64,000 nt of DNA, from assembly GCF_963422545.1 (NCBI RefSeq), contig NZ_OY730231.1, positions 1-64,000 of the forward strand, in the 5' to 3' direction. Positions 8,050 through 17,101 of the stretch are shown here, in pieces; position 1 is the stretch's first letter, and the number at the start of each line of letters is the position of its first letter. Source of the DNA: an uncultured Flavobacterium sp. (GTDB lineage Bacteria; Bacteroidota; Bacteroidia; Flavobacteriales; Flavobacteriaceae). The notes beneath the pieces are model-generated. The model was given only the letters and a program-made list of their open reading frames with translations, made no database searches and was not told where the DNA came from. A program made the position numbers and the translations under genes.

Positions 8050-11000
8050 TTAAAATTGGATTTTAATGTTGAAGCTAATGTCTCTTGTAGATGGTAAAGA
8101 TCCCGTTGAGTAGCCTTGCAAGTTACCTGCTCCTAATCCTGATTCAGGATCTGCGTCTGGTAGGTTTTTGTGTATAATCCAAAGGTTTGTTCCAACAATA
8201 CTAAGAGTCATTCCGTTCATGAAAGTGTTTTTTAATACTTTTTCTGATAGAGAGTATGATATTGCAGTTTGTCTTAATTTAATATAACTGGCATCATAAA
8301 CAAATGCTTCGTCTGGTAGACCTCTTCTGTATCCTTGTGCTCCAAATCGGCTTGCGTTGATTCGGGTTTTGTTTACGGATCCGTCCGGATTTACTCCTGG
8401 GTTGATAAATCCTCCGCTATCAGCTCCTGAAGTTACAGGATTTCGAACAGGGTTTCCAAGATCGTTTAAGAATGCTGTGTCATCTGGTAAACCAGTTGCT
8501 AAGCCATAGTAACGGTCTAATGAGAATATTTGTCCGCCTTTTTGCATGTCAATTAAGAATTCCAGAGAGAAGTTTTTGTAGGTAAATTTGTTGTTTAAAC
8601 CACCTGTGTAATCTGGATTAGCGTTCCCAATTCGATTGTCAGAAGTTGAAGTTTTGATATACTGTCCATTAGATGGATCAACAACTCTTTGTCCATTTAA
8701 ATAAGTATATTGAGTACCGTAAATCACGCCGTATGGTTGTCCTACTGCAGCATTGATGGTTACACCTCCTTGAAAAGATCCTAGTTGTAAATTGTCAATA
8801 CCGTTTAAAAGATTTACTACTTTGTTTCTATTTCGAGCAAAGTTTAGATTTATTTCCCATGAGAAATTTGCTGTTTTTATAGGGGTACCGTTAAGAGAAA
8901 TCTCAATCCCTTTGTTTTCTATTTCTCCTGCATTAATTAATTCATATAAATATCCTGTTGAAGAGGTTAGTCTCAATGGAATTATCTGGTCAATTGAATT
9001 TGATTTGTAATAAGAGAAATCAAGACCCAATCTCTTTTTAAAGAATGAAAGTTCTAAACCTGCCTCGTAACTTTTTGTGCGTTCCGGTTTTAGATTCGGA
9101 TTGTTTTTGGTGTCTTTTACAGAAGCTGATGCAGCTCCAAAAGCTGTGTTTACTGCATAAGTGTCTAGAATTCTATCAAATCCAGGGCTATTTCCAACTT
9201 CGGCGTAGTTAAGTCTTACTTTTCCGAATGATAACCAGTCTGCGTCTACGAATTTAGAAAAAACAAAACTTGATGAAACTGATGGGTAGTAGTAAGTACT
9301 ATTTGCTTCGGGAAGTGTTGAGGAATGATCTCTTCTAATTGTTCCTTCAAGAAATAAATAATCTGCATATCCAAAAGAGGCACTTCCGTAGATACCGTCA
9401 ACACCTATTGATTCATCTCTTTCAATTGGTGCAAGTAATGGTTTGGCAGTGTTTTGCAATGCATATAGTTTTGGTATAGCAAGTCCTCCATTTGTTGCTG
9501 CAAATATAGAATTGTAATAGCTTCTTCTAATGTTTACACCGACAACTCCTTTAAGGTTTAGTTTTTCAGTGATATTTGTGTTGTAGTTTAACATGAAATC
9601 ATAGTTATACTCACTGAATCCTATGTTTTTTCTTGAATACCCTGATGGGGCTGGACTTCTGTTAGTAGAGCCGTCTCCGCCTCCAGTTCCTATTCCGAAA
9701 TTACCTGGTACGCTACCAATTGCTCTTCTTTCTTCTTGAAGTTCGTCATAAGTGTCTACTGACATTCTTCCGAAAGCGTCTAGCCAACTTGCGATTTTGT
9801 AGTTTAATGAAACATTACCAATAAATCTGCTTCTGCTGTCTGATTCATAATTTTCATAGCGTTGAAAGTATGGGTTGTCCCAGAATATTGGAGTGGGATC
9901 TGTATACGATTTAGGGTTCCAAGTTACGTTTCTTCCTGTTAAGTCGTAAGCCTGTTTTAGGTCTTTAATGTCAACGTTTCTTTGCCACCATTGTCTAAAG
10001 TTACCCGCAATGTTGTCATTATAACCGGTGTTATTTCTTCCTACCGTATTTGTTTTAGTAAAATTGCCATATCCGGCTACCGTTAGTTTATCACTAATAA
10101 GAGTTGATGCGGCTAACGTAAATGTGTTTCTTTTTAAAGTACTGTTTGGCATAAGACCATTTTGATCAAGGTTGTTTATGCCTAATCTTAAATAGCCATT
10201 TTCTAAACCTTTGTCTATCGAGATGGAATTAGTTAAGGCTACAGGTTTTTCAAAGAATGTTATAGGTCCGTTTTTTGCAGGAACCCATGGAGTCGCTTTC
10301 ATGTAGTTTGGAGATTCTGGGTAGAACGCGTTCCATTGGTATACTAATAAATTTGGATTGAATGCCTGACCATAAGAGGCATCTTCCGTCAAAGGGGTTA
10401 CATTGTCTAGGATTCCGTCTCCATTTATGTCAATATGATCTAAGTAAGAATCTTCATTTGGACCGTAATAAGGGCCATATCCACCACCATATTGATTTTG
10501 ATATTTTATAAAAGTGCTTTTGTCAATAGATCCTACTGTTACACCTGAATTTACAGTTATAGAATATCCTTTTCCTTTTTTGTTCCCTTTTTTGGTTGTA
10601 ATTACTACAACTCCATTAGCTGCTCTTGATCCATAAAGAGCACTTGCTGCAGATCCTTTAAGAACGTTTATAGACTCGATGTCTTCAGGATTGATATCTG
10701 ATGCGGCACTACCATAGTCGTAACCGGCTCCAGATTGTTCTTGGTCACGTGAGTTTGAGTTGTTGTTACTTACAGGAACCCCATCAATAACAAATAATGC
10801 CTGATTGTTTCCTGTTAAAGAGGAGTTTCCTCTAATAACGATATTGGTAGAACCTCCAAAATTGGTTGTTCTTTTTACTTGAACTCCAGAAACTTTACCA
10901 GAGATGGCATTTACAAAATTGTCGCTTTTTACTGCCGCAAGGTTTTCACCCTTTACTTCCTGTGTTGCATATCCAAGAGATTTTTTCTCTCTTGATAAGC

Positions 11001-11328
11001 CTAAGGCTGTAACTACAACTTCTCCAAGTTGCTGAGTGTCTCCTGACAGTTTAGCATTTACCTGAGTTGAGCTAGCTGTGATTTCTTGAGGTCTCATCCC
11101 AATGTAGCTGAAAATTAAAACTTGACTTGGTGTTGCTTTGATGGAGTATTTACCATCAAAATCTGTTTGCGTTCCAGCTTTTGTACCTTTTACTAATACA
11201 CTCACACCTGGTAAAGGCAAGCCTGCATCATCGGTAACAGTTCCTGAAACAGTTCTTTCTTGTGCAAAGGTTAGTTGCACGATTAGTGCTAATAATAGCA
11301 CTAGAAATCTGTTTAACTTTGGTTTCAT
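8050..11328 (-). CDS. SusC/RagA-type TonB-linked outer-membrane receptor, second importer
   Basis: A 1092-residue TonB-dependent receptor with a signal peptide ending at 'TFAQ', a CarboxypepD_reg-like domain (about 25-105), and a plug with VLKGSAASALYGSRA near residues 221-235. The barrel ends in KIQF. The N-terminal 85 residues are nearly those of the receptor at 2794-5994 (shared 'PLPGVSVLVKGTK' and 'GTQTDFDGK'), while plug and barrel differ, so the two probably take up different ligands through the same TonB energy supply. There is no STN domain. It heads a two-gene operon. The Omp85-like gene upstream ends only 87 bp away with no terminator between, so read-through is possible. Confidence 0.95.
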   Translation of the reverse strand: MKPKLNRFLVLLLALIVQLTFAQERTVSGTVTDDAGLPLPGVSVLVKGTKAGTQTDFDGKYSIKATPSQVLIFSYIGMRPQEITASSTQVNAKLSGDTQQLGEVVVTALGLSREKKSLGYATQEVKGENLAAVKSDNFVNAISGKVSGVQVKRTTNFGGSTNIVIRGNSSLTGNNQALFVIDGVPVSNNNSNSRDQEQSGAGYDYGSAASDINPEDIESINVLKGSAASALYGSRAANGVVVITTKKGNKKGKGYSITVNSGVTVGSIDKSTFIKYQNQYGGGYGPYYGPNEDSYLDHIDINGDGILDNVTPLTEDASYGQAFNPNLLVYQWNAFYPESPNYMKATPWVPAKNGPITFFEKPVALTNSISIDKGLENGYLRLGINNLDQNGLMPNSTLKRNTFTLAASTLISDKLTVAGYGNFTKTNTVGRNNTGYNDNIAGNFRQWWQRNVDIKDLKQAYDLTGRNVTWNPKSYTDPTPIFWDNPYFQRYENYESDSRSRFIGNVSLNYKIASWLDAFGRMSVDTYDELQEERRAIGSVPGNFGIGTGGGDGSTNRSPAPSGYSRKNIGFSEYNYDFMLNYNTNITEKLNLKGVVGVNIRRSYYNSIFAATNGGLAIPKLYALQNTAKPLLAPIERDESIGVDGIYGSASFGYADYLFLEGTIRRDHSSTLPEANSTYYYPSVSSSFVFSKFVDADWLSFGKVRLNYAEVGNSPGFDRILDTYAVNTAFGAASASVKDTKNNPNLKPERTKSYEAGLELSFFKKRLGLDFSYYKSNSIDQIIPLRLTSSTGYLYELINAGEIENKGIEISLNGTPIKTANFSWEINLNFARNRNKVVNLLNGIDNLQLGSFQGGVTINAAVGQPYGVIYGTQYTYLNGQRVVDPSNGQYIKTSTSDNRIGNANPDYTGGLNNKFTYKNFSLEFLIDMQKGGQIFSLDRYYGLATGLPDDTAFLNDLGNPVRNPVTSGADSGGFINPGVNPDGSVNKTRINASRFGAQGYRRGLPDEAFVYDASYIKLRQTAISYSLSEKVLKNTFMNGMTLSIVGTNLWIIHKNLPDADPESGLGAGNLQGYSTGSLPSTRDISFNIKIQF

Positions 11329-11398
11329 ATTATCAAATATTTTGAATTAGTTATGTAATATTCGTAATTTATTCCTAAAAGTCCTAATATTTTGTTAA
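11329..11398 (-). promoter_or_regulatory. Conserved promoter/leader of the second susC-like gene
   Basis: The minus strand has TTAACAAA (plus 11391-11398), then ATATTA-G-GACTTTT, about 25 extra bases, and then the same 18-nt block as upstream of the other susC-like gene (plus 11335-11352). It differs from the first leader mainly by the insertion between promoter-like part and 18-nt block. Common regulation of both importers is the simplest reading. Confidence 0.55.
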
Positions 11399-11415
11399 CA
11401 GATTTAAGTCAAGGG

Positions 11416-13131
11416 TTAAAATTTAACATTGTAACAGATATTGAGAATACTGTTGTAAAATTTTATTTCTGCGTTATTTGTGCTTCCGTTTGCTATAATT
11501 AGTTTTAAAAGACCATTTTTAGTTAATAGTCCAAATCCTACACCAACAGAAAGTAAAGTGTTGAATTTTTTGTTGTTTTCTATAGATGTTTGGTCTTGAT
11601 AAATTCCGTAATCAAGTATGCTGTGTAGGTATAGATTTTGAGATGTTAAATAGCGATATTCAGTTATAAGTAGGTTTGCGGTGTTTCCTTGTAAGCTGTT
11701 TTCTGAAAAGCCTCTAATCGAATTAAGTCCTCCAAAACGGAAAAGTTCGTTTGTGATATAGTTTTTGCTTTTTAAATAAAGATTTTGCGAATTGATGTAA
11801 ATAAAGTTTTTTTTGTTTAGTTCAAAATTGTACGAAAAATTGAAGTTGCCGTAAAATTGTTTACTTGATTCAGCAGTTTTGGGATCATTATTAGTGCCTC
11901 TTTTTCCGTATCCAATCAGAAAGTTTAGGTAAGTTTTTTTTGAGAAAAGATTGTTAGAATAATCTGTTTTTTTGTAGTCAAAAGTAGAAGTAAGATAGGA
12001 GTTTTTGAAATCACTAATTGTTGTATTATTTGTATTTTGAATATCACTTGATTCTGTCGATTGGTATCCCAAGTATATTTTTGAGTTGTAATTTATGTAA
12101 TAACCTAAGTCGATTGCTGTTTTCGTATTTTGAAAAGTACTGTCTTGTTTAAATATGTTTAATTGTGCTTTTAGTCCCAATGCTGAATTAAAAATGTATG
12201 GGATCTCTATTTTTGTATTAAAGGTTTTTTGCTGATTTCCATCACTTTTCCAATACAATGAAAATTGTTCTCCGGCATGTAAGGTGTTTAATAATGAGAT
12301 GTCTAAATAGCCATTAAGAGTTGTTTTTTTGTTTTCTTCGTTTGAAAAGCCTATGTAACCATCAAAAGAATTAGCTTTTCTTTTTTCTATATAAACATAG
12401 ATTTTTGTAGAATCATTGGTAAAGAGGATTTCGGGGTATTTTGTTTGAGTAACAAATTCAAAGTTATTTATATCATCATGTAGCTCTTTTACGACTTCTT
12501 GATTAAAGGTTTTATTTAGGTATTTTTTGTTTAGTTGTTTTAAATGTCCTTTTGGGAAATAATCATTGCGATTGCTATTTTGATAGTTGATAATGATTGA
12601 ATTTATATTGCGCTTTTTTTCTGATTTAAAGCTTAGATCAGCGTAGATTGTAAGTTTTTTTCTTTGAATATTTTCCAGTTTTATTTTGCTTAAAGCAAAG
12701 CCTTTTTTTTCTGCATCAATTATCTTTTGGTTGAGAAAATTTTCGATTTCTTCGTATGGAATAATCAAAGTATCTTTTTTTGTATCTGATAAATTGAAAA
12801 AAGAACTATTTGCACCTATATATATATGGATGTAATTTATTTTTTTATTCAGATCAATTGTTGCGGCATAAGCACTGTCGTTTGTTTTGCTGGTTGTTAA
12901 TATTTGATTGTCGATGTATCCTCTTTTGGACAATTTTTCTGAAGTGTTTTTTATTTCATCAAACAATGATTTTACATTAGGATGGTTGGTTGTATAGTTT
13001 AGAGAATCAATTATTTGGGTTTGATTTTTATTAGAACCGGTTATTTTTAAATGAAAATTTTGGGCATAGCAGCAAATGCTTGCGCAAAAAAAGAATAGGT
13101 ATAAATAAGGTTTTGAAAGCAATTTTTTCAT
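11416..13131 (-). CDS. Omp85-superfamily outer-membrane barrel protein (BamA/TamA/ShlB-like)
   Basis: A 571-residue protein with a signal peptide ending at about residue 23 ('CCYAQ'). The N-terminal half (about 60-240) has POTRA-like alternation, for example 'ISKIKLENIQRKKLTIYADLSF'-type strands. The C-terminal half is a barrel with many alternating strands, ending in an aromatic residue (NVKF). The diagnostic lid-lock motif of loop 6, 'GLNSIRGF', is present with Arg473. At 571 residues it is shorter than BamA and nearer to ShlB- or TamA-like proteins. It may insert or secrete surface proteins; no partner gene lies beside it. It diverges from the ribosomal block. Confidence 0.75.
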   Translation of the reverse strand: MKKLLSKPYLYLFFFCASICCYAQNFHLKITGSNKNQTQIIDSLNYTTNHPNVKSLFDEIKNTSEKLSKRGYIDNQILTTSKTNDSAYAATIDLNKKINYIHIYIGANSSFFNLSDTKKDTLIIPYEEIENFLNQKIIDAEKKGFALSKIKLENIQRKKLTIYADLSFKSEKKRNINSIIINYQNSNRNDYFPKGHLKQLNKKYLNKTFNQEVVKELHDDINNFEFVTQTKYPEILFTNDSTKIYVYIEKRKANSFDGYIGFSNEENKKTTLNGYLDISLLNTLHAGEQFSLYWKSDGNQQKTFNTKIEIPYIFNSALGLKAQLNIFKQDSTFQNTKTAIDLGYYINYNSKIYLGYQSTESSDIQNTNNTTISDFKNSYLTSTFDYKKTDYSNNLFSKKTYLNFLIGYGKRGTNNDPKTAESSKQFYGNFNFSYNFELNKKNFIYINSQNLYLKSKNYITNELFRFGGLNSIRGFSENSLQGNTANLLITEYRYLTSQNLYLHSILDYGIYQDQTSIENNKKFNTLLSVGVGFGLLTKNGLLKLIIANGSTNNAEIKFYNSILNICYNVKF

Positions 13132-13146
13132 TTATTAAAAGTATTG

Positions 13147-13154
13147 CAAATATC
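13147..13154 (-). promoter_or_regulatory. Possible -7 box for the Omp85-like gene
   Basis: The minus strand reads GATATTTG, one mismatch from TAnnTTTG, 16 nt before the start codon. It would form a divergent pair with the rpsL promoter about 60-90 bp away. The match is imperfect. Confidence 0.35.
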
Positions 13155-13214
13155 TATTGTTTGTTTCTAAAATCATAAGGATAAATAATGTTATTGAAAA
13201 TTAATGAATTAACG

Positions 13215-13245
13215 TTTGTATAGTGAAAATTATTTTATACATTTG
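13215..13245 (+). promoter_or_regulatory. Promoter of the str operon (rpsL)
   Basis: TTTG at 13215-13218 and TACATTTG at 13238-13245 are separated by 19 nt, a good match to the Bacteroidota -33/-7 consensus. A short 4-bp GC stem (CCCG at 13250-13253 and CGGG at 13261-13264) lies at the predicted 5' end of the transcript. Confidence 0.8.
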
Positions 13246-13299
13246 CAACCCCGTAAAAAGCGGGAATTTAATATACATAATAAATTTTTAGTATTAATT

Positions 13300-13683
13300 A
13301 TGCCAACAATTCAACAATTAGTAAGAACAGGAAGAACTCAGATAACTAAGAAGAGTAAATCGGTTGCTTTAGATTCTTGTCCTCAAAGAAGAGGGGTTTG
13401 TACGCGTGTTTACACTACTACACCAAAAAAACCAAACTCTGCAATGCGTAAAGTTGCGCGTGTACGTTTGACAAATGGTAATGAGGTGAATGCTTACATC
13501 CCTGGAGAAGGACACAATTTACAAGAGCACTCGATAGTATTAGTTAGAGGTGGAAGGGTAAAAGATTTACCAGGTGTTAGATATCATATCGTTCGTGGAG
13601 CGCTTGACACGTCAGGAGTTGCAGGAAGAACGCAAAGAAGATCTAAGTACGGTGCTAAACGCCCAAAAGAAGCAAAAAAGTAA
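13300..13683 (+). CDS. rpsL: 30S ribosomal protein S12
   Basis: A 127-residue S12, part of the decoding centre. I place the start at the ATG at 13300 (MPTIQQLVRTGR), the family's usual beginning. The longer open frame from 13216 would begin upstream of the predicted transcription start. The loop 'TTPKKPNSAMRKVARVRL' is intact, with the lysines whose substitution gives streptomycin resistance in other bacteria, so the sequence looks wild-type. It is the first gene of the str operon, with fusA two genes downstream. A spacer of about 118 bp before rpsG carries an unusual repetitive sequence. Confidence 0.97.
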   Translation: MPTIQQLVRTGRTQITKKSKSVALDSCPQRRGVCTRVYTTTPKKPNSAMRKVARVRLTNGNEVNAYIPGEGHNLQEHSIVLVRGGRVKDLPGVRYHIVRGALDTSGVAGRTQRRSKYGAKRPKEAKK

Positions 13684-13689
13684 TTTAAA

Positions 13690-13790
13690 ACGTTAAGAGT
13701 TGGAGGTTAGGAGTTAAGGGTTGGGGATGAATAACGAAAGTTGAAGTCTGTAACACATAACATTTAACGGATAACCTATAACTTTTTATT
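13690..13790. repeat. Short-phrase repeat tract between rpsL and rpsG
   Basis: The spacer is built from near-repeats of about 7-8 bases: gttaaga, gttgga, ggttagga, gttaagg, gttgggg, then taacaca, taacattt, aacggataa, ctataac. Such imperfect GTTA/TAAC phrase tracts look like slippage-born sequence. I know similar tracts from other Flavobacterium intergenic regions, but this is recall, not a search. Confidence 0.5.
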
Positions 13791-13801
13791 AAAAAAAAGA
13801 C

Positions 13802-14278
13802 ATGAGAAAAAGAGCGGCAAAGAAAAGACCACTTTTACCAGATCCAAGGTTTAACGACCAATTGGTAACACGTTTTGTAAACAACTTAATGTGGGATGGT
13901 AAGAAATCTACAGCTTTCAAAGTATTTTATGATGCAATTGACATCATTGAGTCTAAAAAGCAAGATTCAGAAAAATCTTCATTAGAAATTTGGAAAGATG
14001 CTTTAACAAACGTTATGCCTCACGTAGAAGTACGTAGTCGTAGAGTAGGTGGAGCTACATTTCAAATTCCAATGCAAATTAGACCAGACAGAAAAATTTC
14101 TATGGCAATGAAGTGGTTAATACTTTATTCTAGAAGAAGAAATGAAAAATCTATGGCACAACGTTTAGCGTCAGAATGTTTAGCTGCTGCTAAAGAAGAA
14201 GGTGCTGCGGTTAAGAAAAGAATGGATACTCACAAGATGGCAGAAGCTAATAAAGCTTTCTCTCACTTTAGATTTTAA
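13802..14278 (+). CDS. rpsG: 30S ribosomal protein S7
   Basis: A 158-residue S7, the primary binder that nucleates assembly of the 30S head and touches the E site. The opening 'MRKRAAKKRPLLPDPRF' is the Bacteroidota form. The core 'MPHVEVRSRRVGGATFQIP' followed by 'RWLILYSRRR'-type basic helix ('MKWLILYSRRRNEKSM') matches the family, and the length is normal. It is second in the str operon, 10 bp before fusA. In enterobacteria S7 represses its own operon; no comparable site was identified here. Confidence 0.97.
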   Translation: MRKRAAKKRPLLPDPRFNDQLVTRFVNNLMWDGKKSTAFKVFYDAIDIIESKKQDSEKSSLEIWKDALTNVMPHVEVRSRRVGGATFQIPMQIRPDRKISMAMKWLILYSRRRNEKSMAQRLASECLAAAKEEGAAVKKRMDTHKMAEANKAFSHFRF

Positions 14279-14288
14279 TTCGTAAGAA

Positions 14289-16445
14289 ATGGCTAGAGAT
14301 TTAAAATATACAAGAAATATCGGAATTGCTGCTCACATTGATGCTGGTAAAACAACAACAACTGAGCGTATTCTTTTTTATACTGGAAAGTCACATAAAA
14401 TTGGTGAAGTACACGATGGTGCTGCAACAATGGACTGGATGGCTCAAGAGCAAGAAAGAGGTATTACAATTACTTCGGCTGCGACAACTTGTGAATGGAA
14501 TTTTCCAACTGAGCAAGGGAAGCTTTTGCCTGAATCATTGCCTTACCACTTTAATATTATTGATACTCCTGGACACGTTGACTTTACTGTAGAGGTAAAC
14601 CGTTCTTTACGTGTGCTTGATGGATTGGTTTTCTTGTTTAGTGCTGTTGATGGTGTTGAGCCTCAATCAGAAACTAACTGGAGACTTGCTGATCAATATA
14701 GAGTTCCACGTATGGGATTCGTTAATAAAATGGACCGTCAAGGATCTAACTTTTTGGCAGTTTGTCAACAAGTTCGTGATATGTTGAAATCAAATGCTGT
14801 TGCGATCACTTTGCCAATTGGTGAGGAAAATGATTTCAAAGGTGTTGTAGATTTAGTAAAAAACCAAGCTATCATCTGGCATGATGCTACTCAAGGGGCG
14901 ACTTTTGATATTGTGCCAATTCCTGAGGATATGTTAGCTGAAGTTAAAGAATACAGATCTATTCTTATTGAAGCAGTTGCTGACTACGATGAAAATCTTT
15001 TAGAGAAATTCATGGAAGATGAAAACTCTATTACAGAGGAAGAAATCAACAATGCTTTAAGAGCTGCTACTATGGATATGGCTATCATTCCGATGATTGC
15101 TGGTTCTTCTTTCAAAAACAAAGGAGTACAATTCATGTTAGATGCAGTTTGTAAATATTTGCCTTCTCCAATGGATAAGGAAGGTATCGAAGGAATTCAT
15201 CCTGATGATGCTGAATTATTAGAAGAAGATCAGACTAAAATCTTGCGTAAGCCAGATGTGAAAGAGCCGTTTGCTGCTTTGGCATTTAAAATTGCTACTG
15301 ACCCGTTCGTAGGTCGTTTAGCTTTCTTCCGTGCTTACTCTGGTCGTTTAGATGCTGGTTCTTATGTTTTGAACACTCGTTCAGGAAATAAAGAAAGAAT
15401 TTCTCGTATCTACCAAATGCACGCAAACAAACAAAATCCAATCGAATATATTGAGGCTGGAGATATTGGAGCTGCTGTTGGATTTAAAGATATTAAAACT
15501 GGAGATACATTGTGTGATGAAAAACACCCAATTATTCTTGAGTCTATGAAATTCCCTGCGCCGGTAATTGGTATTGCAATTGAGCCTAAAACTAAGGCTG
15601 ACGTAGATAAAATGGGTATGGCTTTGGCTAAATTAGCTGAAGAAGATCCAACATTTACTGTTAGAACAGATGAGGCTTCAGGGCAAACTATTATCTCTGG
15701 TATGGGTGAGCTTCACTTAGATATCTTGGTAGATCGTATGAAACGTGAATTTAAAGTTGAAGTGAACCAAGGTGAGCCTCAAGTTGAATATAAAGAAGCG
15801 TTTACAAGAACTGCAACACATAGAGAGACTTACAAGAAACAATCAGGAGGTCGTGGTAAATTCGGTGATATCGTATTTACACTTGAGCCGGCTGATGAAG
15901 TTGATGGTAAGGTTCCTGTAGGATTACAGTTTATTAATGCAGTGAAAGGTGGTAACGTTCCTAAAGAATATATCCCTTCTGTAGAAAAAGGTTTCCGTGA
16001 AGCTATGAAGACTGGTCCATTGGCAGGTTATCAAGTGGATAGTTTGAAAGTAACTTTGACGGACGGATCTTTCCACCCTGTCGATTCTGATGCTCTTTCT
16101 TTTGAATTAGCTGCAAGAATGGGTTATAGAGAAGTGGCTAAGGCTGCTGGTGCGATTATTTTGGAGCCAATCATGAAAATGGAAGTTATTACTCCTGAAG
16201 AAAACATGGGGGATATCGTAGGTGATATCAACCGACGTAGAGGTCAGGTGAATGACATGGGTGACAGAAACGGTGCAAAAACTATTAAAGCTGATGTGCC
16301 TTTATCAGAAATGTTTGGATATGTAACAACATTAAGAACATTATCTTCTGGTAGAGCAACTTCAACAATGGAGTTTTCTCACTATGCAGAAACACCTTCT
16401 AATATTTCAGAAGCTGTAATTAAAAAAGCAAAAGGTAACGCTTAA
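14289..16445 (+). CDS. fusA: Elongation factor G
   Basis: A 718-residue translational GTPase that drives translocation and, with RRF, ribosome recycling. The GTPase motifs are complete: P-loop AHIDAGKT (residues 15-22), DTPGH starting at Asp92 with the catalytic His96, and NKMD at 146-149. Domains II-V follow in order, ending with the domain V segment 'MFGYVTTLRTLSSGRATSTMEFSHY'. Length and order are those of a canonical EF-G rather than of the EF-G2 or tetracycline-protection branch. It lies 10 bp after rpsG and 11 bp before rpsJ, all in one transcript. Confidence 0.97.
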   Translation: MARDLKYTRNIGIAAHIDAGKTTTTERILFYTGKSHKIGEVHDGAATMDWMAQEQERGITITSAATTCEWNFPTEQGKLLPESLPYHFNIIDTPGHVDFTVEVNRSLRVLDGLVFLFSAVDGVEPQSETNWRLADQYRVPRMGFVNKMDRQGSNFLAVCQQVRDMLKSNAVAITLPIGEENDFKGVVDLVKNQAIIWHDATQGATFDIVPIPEDMLAEVKEYRSILIEAVADYDENLLEKFMEDENSITEEEINNALRAATMDMAIIPMIAGSSFKNKGVQFMLDAVCKYLPSPMDKEGIEGIHPDDAELLEEDQTKILRKPDVKEPFAALAFKIATDPFVGRLAFFRAYSGRLDAGSYVLNTRSGNKERISRIYQMHANKQNPIEYIEAGDIGAAVGFKDIKTGDTLCDEKHPIILESMKFPAPVIGIAIEPKTKADVDKMGMALAKLAEEDPTFTVRTDEASGQTIISGMGELHLDILVDRMKREFKVEVNQGEPQVEYKEAFTRTATHRETYKKQSGGRGKFGDIVFTLEPADEVDGKVPVGLQFINAVKGGNVPKEYIPSVEKGFREAMKTGPLAGYQVDSLKVTLTDGSFHPVDSDALSFELAARMGYREVAKAAGAIILEPIMKMEVITPEENMGDIVGDINRRRGQVNDMGDRNGAKTIKADVPLSEMFGYVTTLRTLSSGRATSTMEFSHYAETPSNISEAVIKKAKGNA

Positions 16446-16456
16446 TTCTTAAGAAA

Positions 16457-16762
16457 ATGAGTCAAAAAATCAGAATAAAACTAAAATCTTACGATCACAT
16501 GTTGGTAGATAAATCTGCTGAAAAGATCGTAAAAACAGTAAAAACTACTGGAGCAGTTGTAACAGGTCCAATTCCGTTACCAACTCACAAAAAACTTTTC
16601 ACTGTATTACGTTCTCCGCACGTTAATAAAAAAGCGAGAGAGCAATTTGAAGTAATGTCATACAAGAGATTGATTGATATTTATTCATCTTCATCTAAAA
16701 CTATTGATGCATTAATGAAACTTGAATTGCCAAGTGGAGTTGAAGTAGAGATAAAAGTATAA
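16457..16762 (+). CDS. rpsJ: 30S ribosomal protein S10
   Basis: A 101-residue S10, a 30S head protein that in other bacteria is also the NusE antitermination factor. 'KIRIKLKSYDHMLVDKSAEKIV', 'GPIPLPTHKKLFTVLRSPHVNKKAREQFE' and 'LDIYSS'-type end ('RLIDIYSSSSKTIDALMKLELPSGVEVEI') are all conserved. It is joined to the end of the str operon instead of heading the S10 operon: a terminator follows within about 30 bp and rplC has its own promoter 330 bp further on. Confidence 0.97.
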   Translation: MSQKIRIKLKSYDHMLVDKSAEKIVKTVKTTGAVVTGPIPLPTHKKLFTVLRSPHVNKKAREQFEVMSYKRLIDIYSSSSKTIDALMKLELPSGVEVEIKV

Positions 16763-16787
16763 TTTTTTTTATTATATTTTATATAGA

Positions 16788-16817
16788 AAAGCGAGACAGA
16801 AATGTCTCGCTTTTTTT
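16788..16817 (+). terminator. Terminator after rpsJ
   Basis: AAAGCGAGACA (16788-16798) pairs with TGTCTCGCTTT (16803-16813) around a GAAA loop, followed by a run of seven T. It is a strong intrinsic terminator that separates rpsJ from the rplC operon. Confidence 0.92.
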
Positions 16818-17066
16818 ATGGCTTAAAGTTTTGTCTTGTGATTTCTTTTTGTGTCGTTTATTATGATTGATTGTTTTAGTTTTGAGTGAAATGTCTTTTA
16901 TTTAGGGTGTTACGGATGTTTTTTCTTTTGAAGATTATGTAATTGTTAAGGTAAATGTTGTTAAGAGTTAAAAAGCTGGAGTTTGATTTTTTTAAGAAAT
17001 AAAATGTAAGAAGCGGTAAGGTTGGTGCTTTGATTTTGATTATGAGCTATTTAATTTTTGTAACTG
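16818..17066. other. About 250-nt gap before the rplC promoter, no gene seen
   Basis: The plus strand is unusually rich in T and G and carries no credible ORF. No tRNA-like cloverleaf is visible. It divides what is a contiguous S10 operon in many bacteria. Confidence 0.5.
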
Positions 17067-17098
17067 TTTGGTATATTCAATTTTAATGTATACTTTTG
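17067..17098 (+). promoter_or_regulatory. Promoter of the rplC ribosomal operon
   Basis: TTTG at 17067-17070 and TACTTTTG at 17091-17098, 20 nt apart, match the Bacteroidota promoter consensus. The predicted start of transcription falls at the foot of a leader hairpin. Confidence 0.78.
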
Positions 17099-17101
17099 CA
17101 C

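Noticed and set aside
144..11328. Polysaccharide utilisation locus
   Set aside because: SusC/SusD pairs are present, but no glycoside hydrolase, sulfatase or hybrid two-component/ECF regulator is near.
11416..13131. BamA
   Set aside because: At 571 residues it is too short for BamA with five POTRA domains.
13216..13299. 28-residue N-terminal extension of S12
   Set aside because: It would begin at or before the predicted transcription start and is absent from the S12 family; the ATG at 13300 fits.
13684..13801. CRISPR array or tandem satellite
   Set aside because: Units are too short and too imperfect, without constant repeats or regular spacers.
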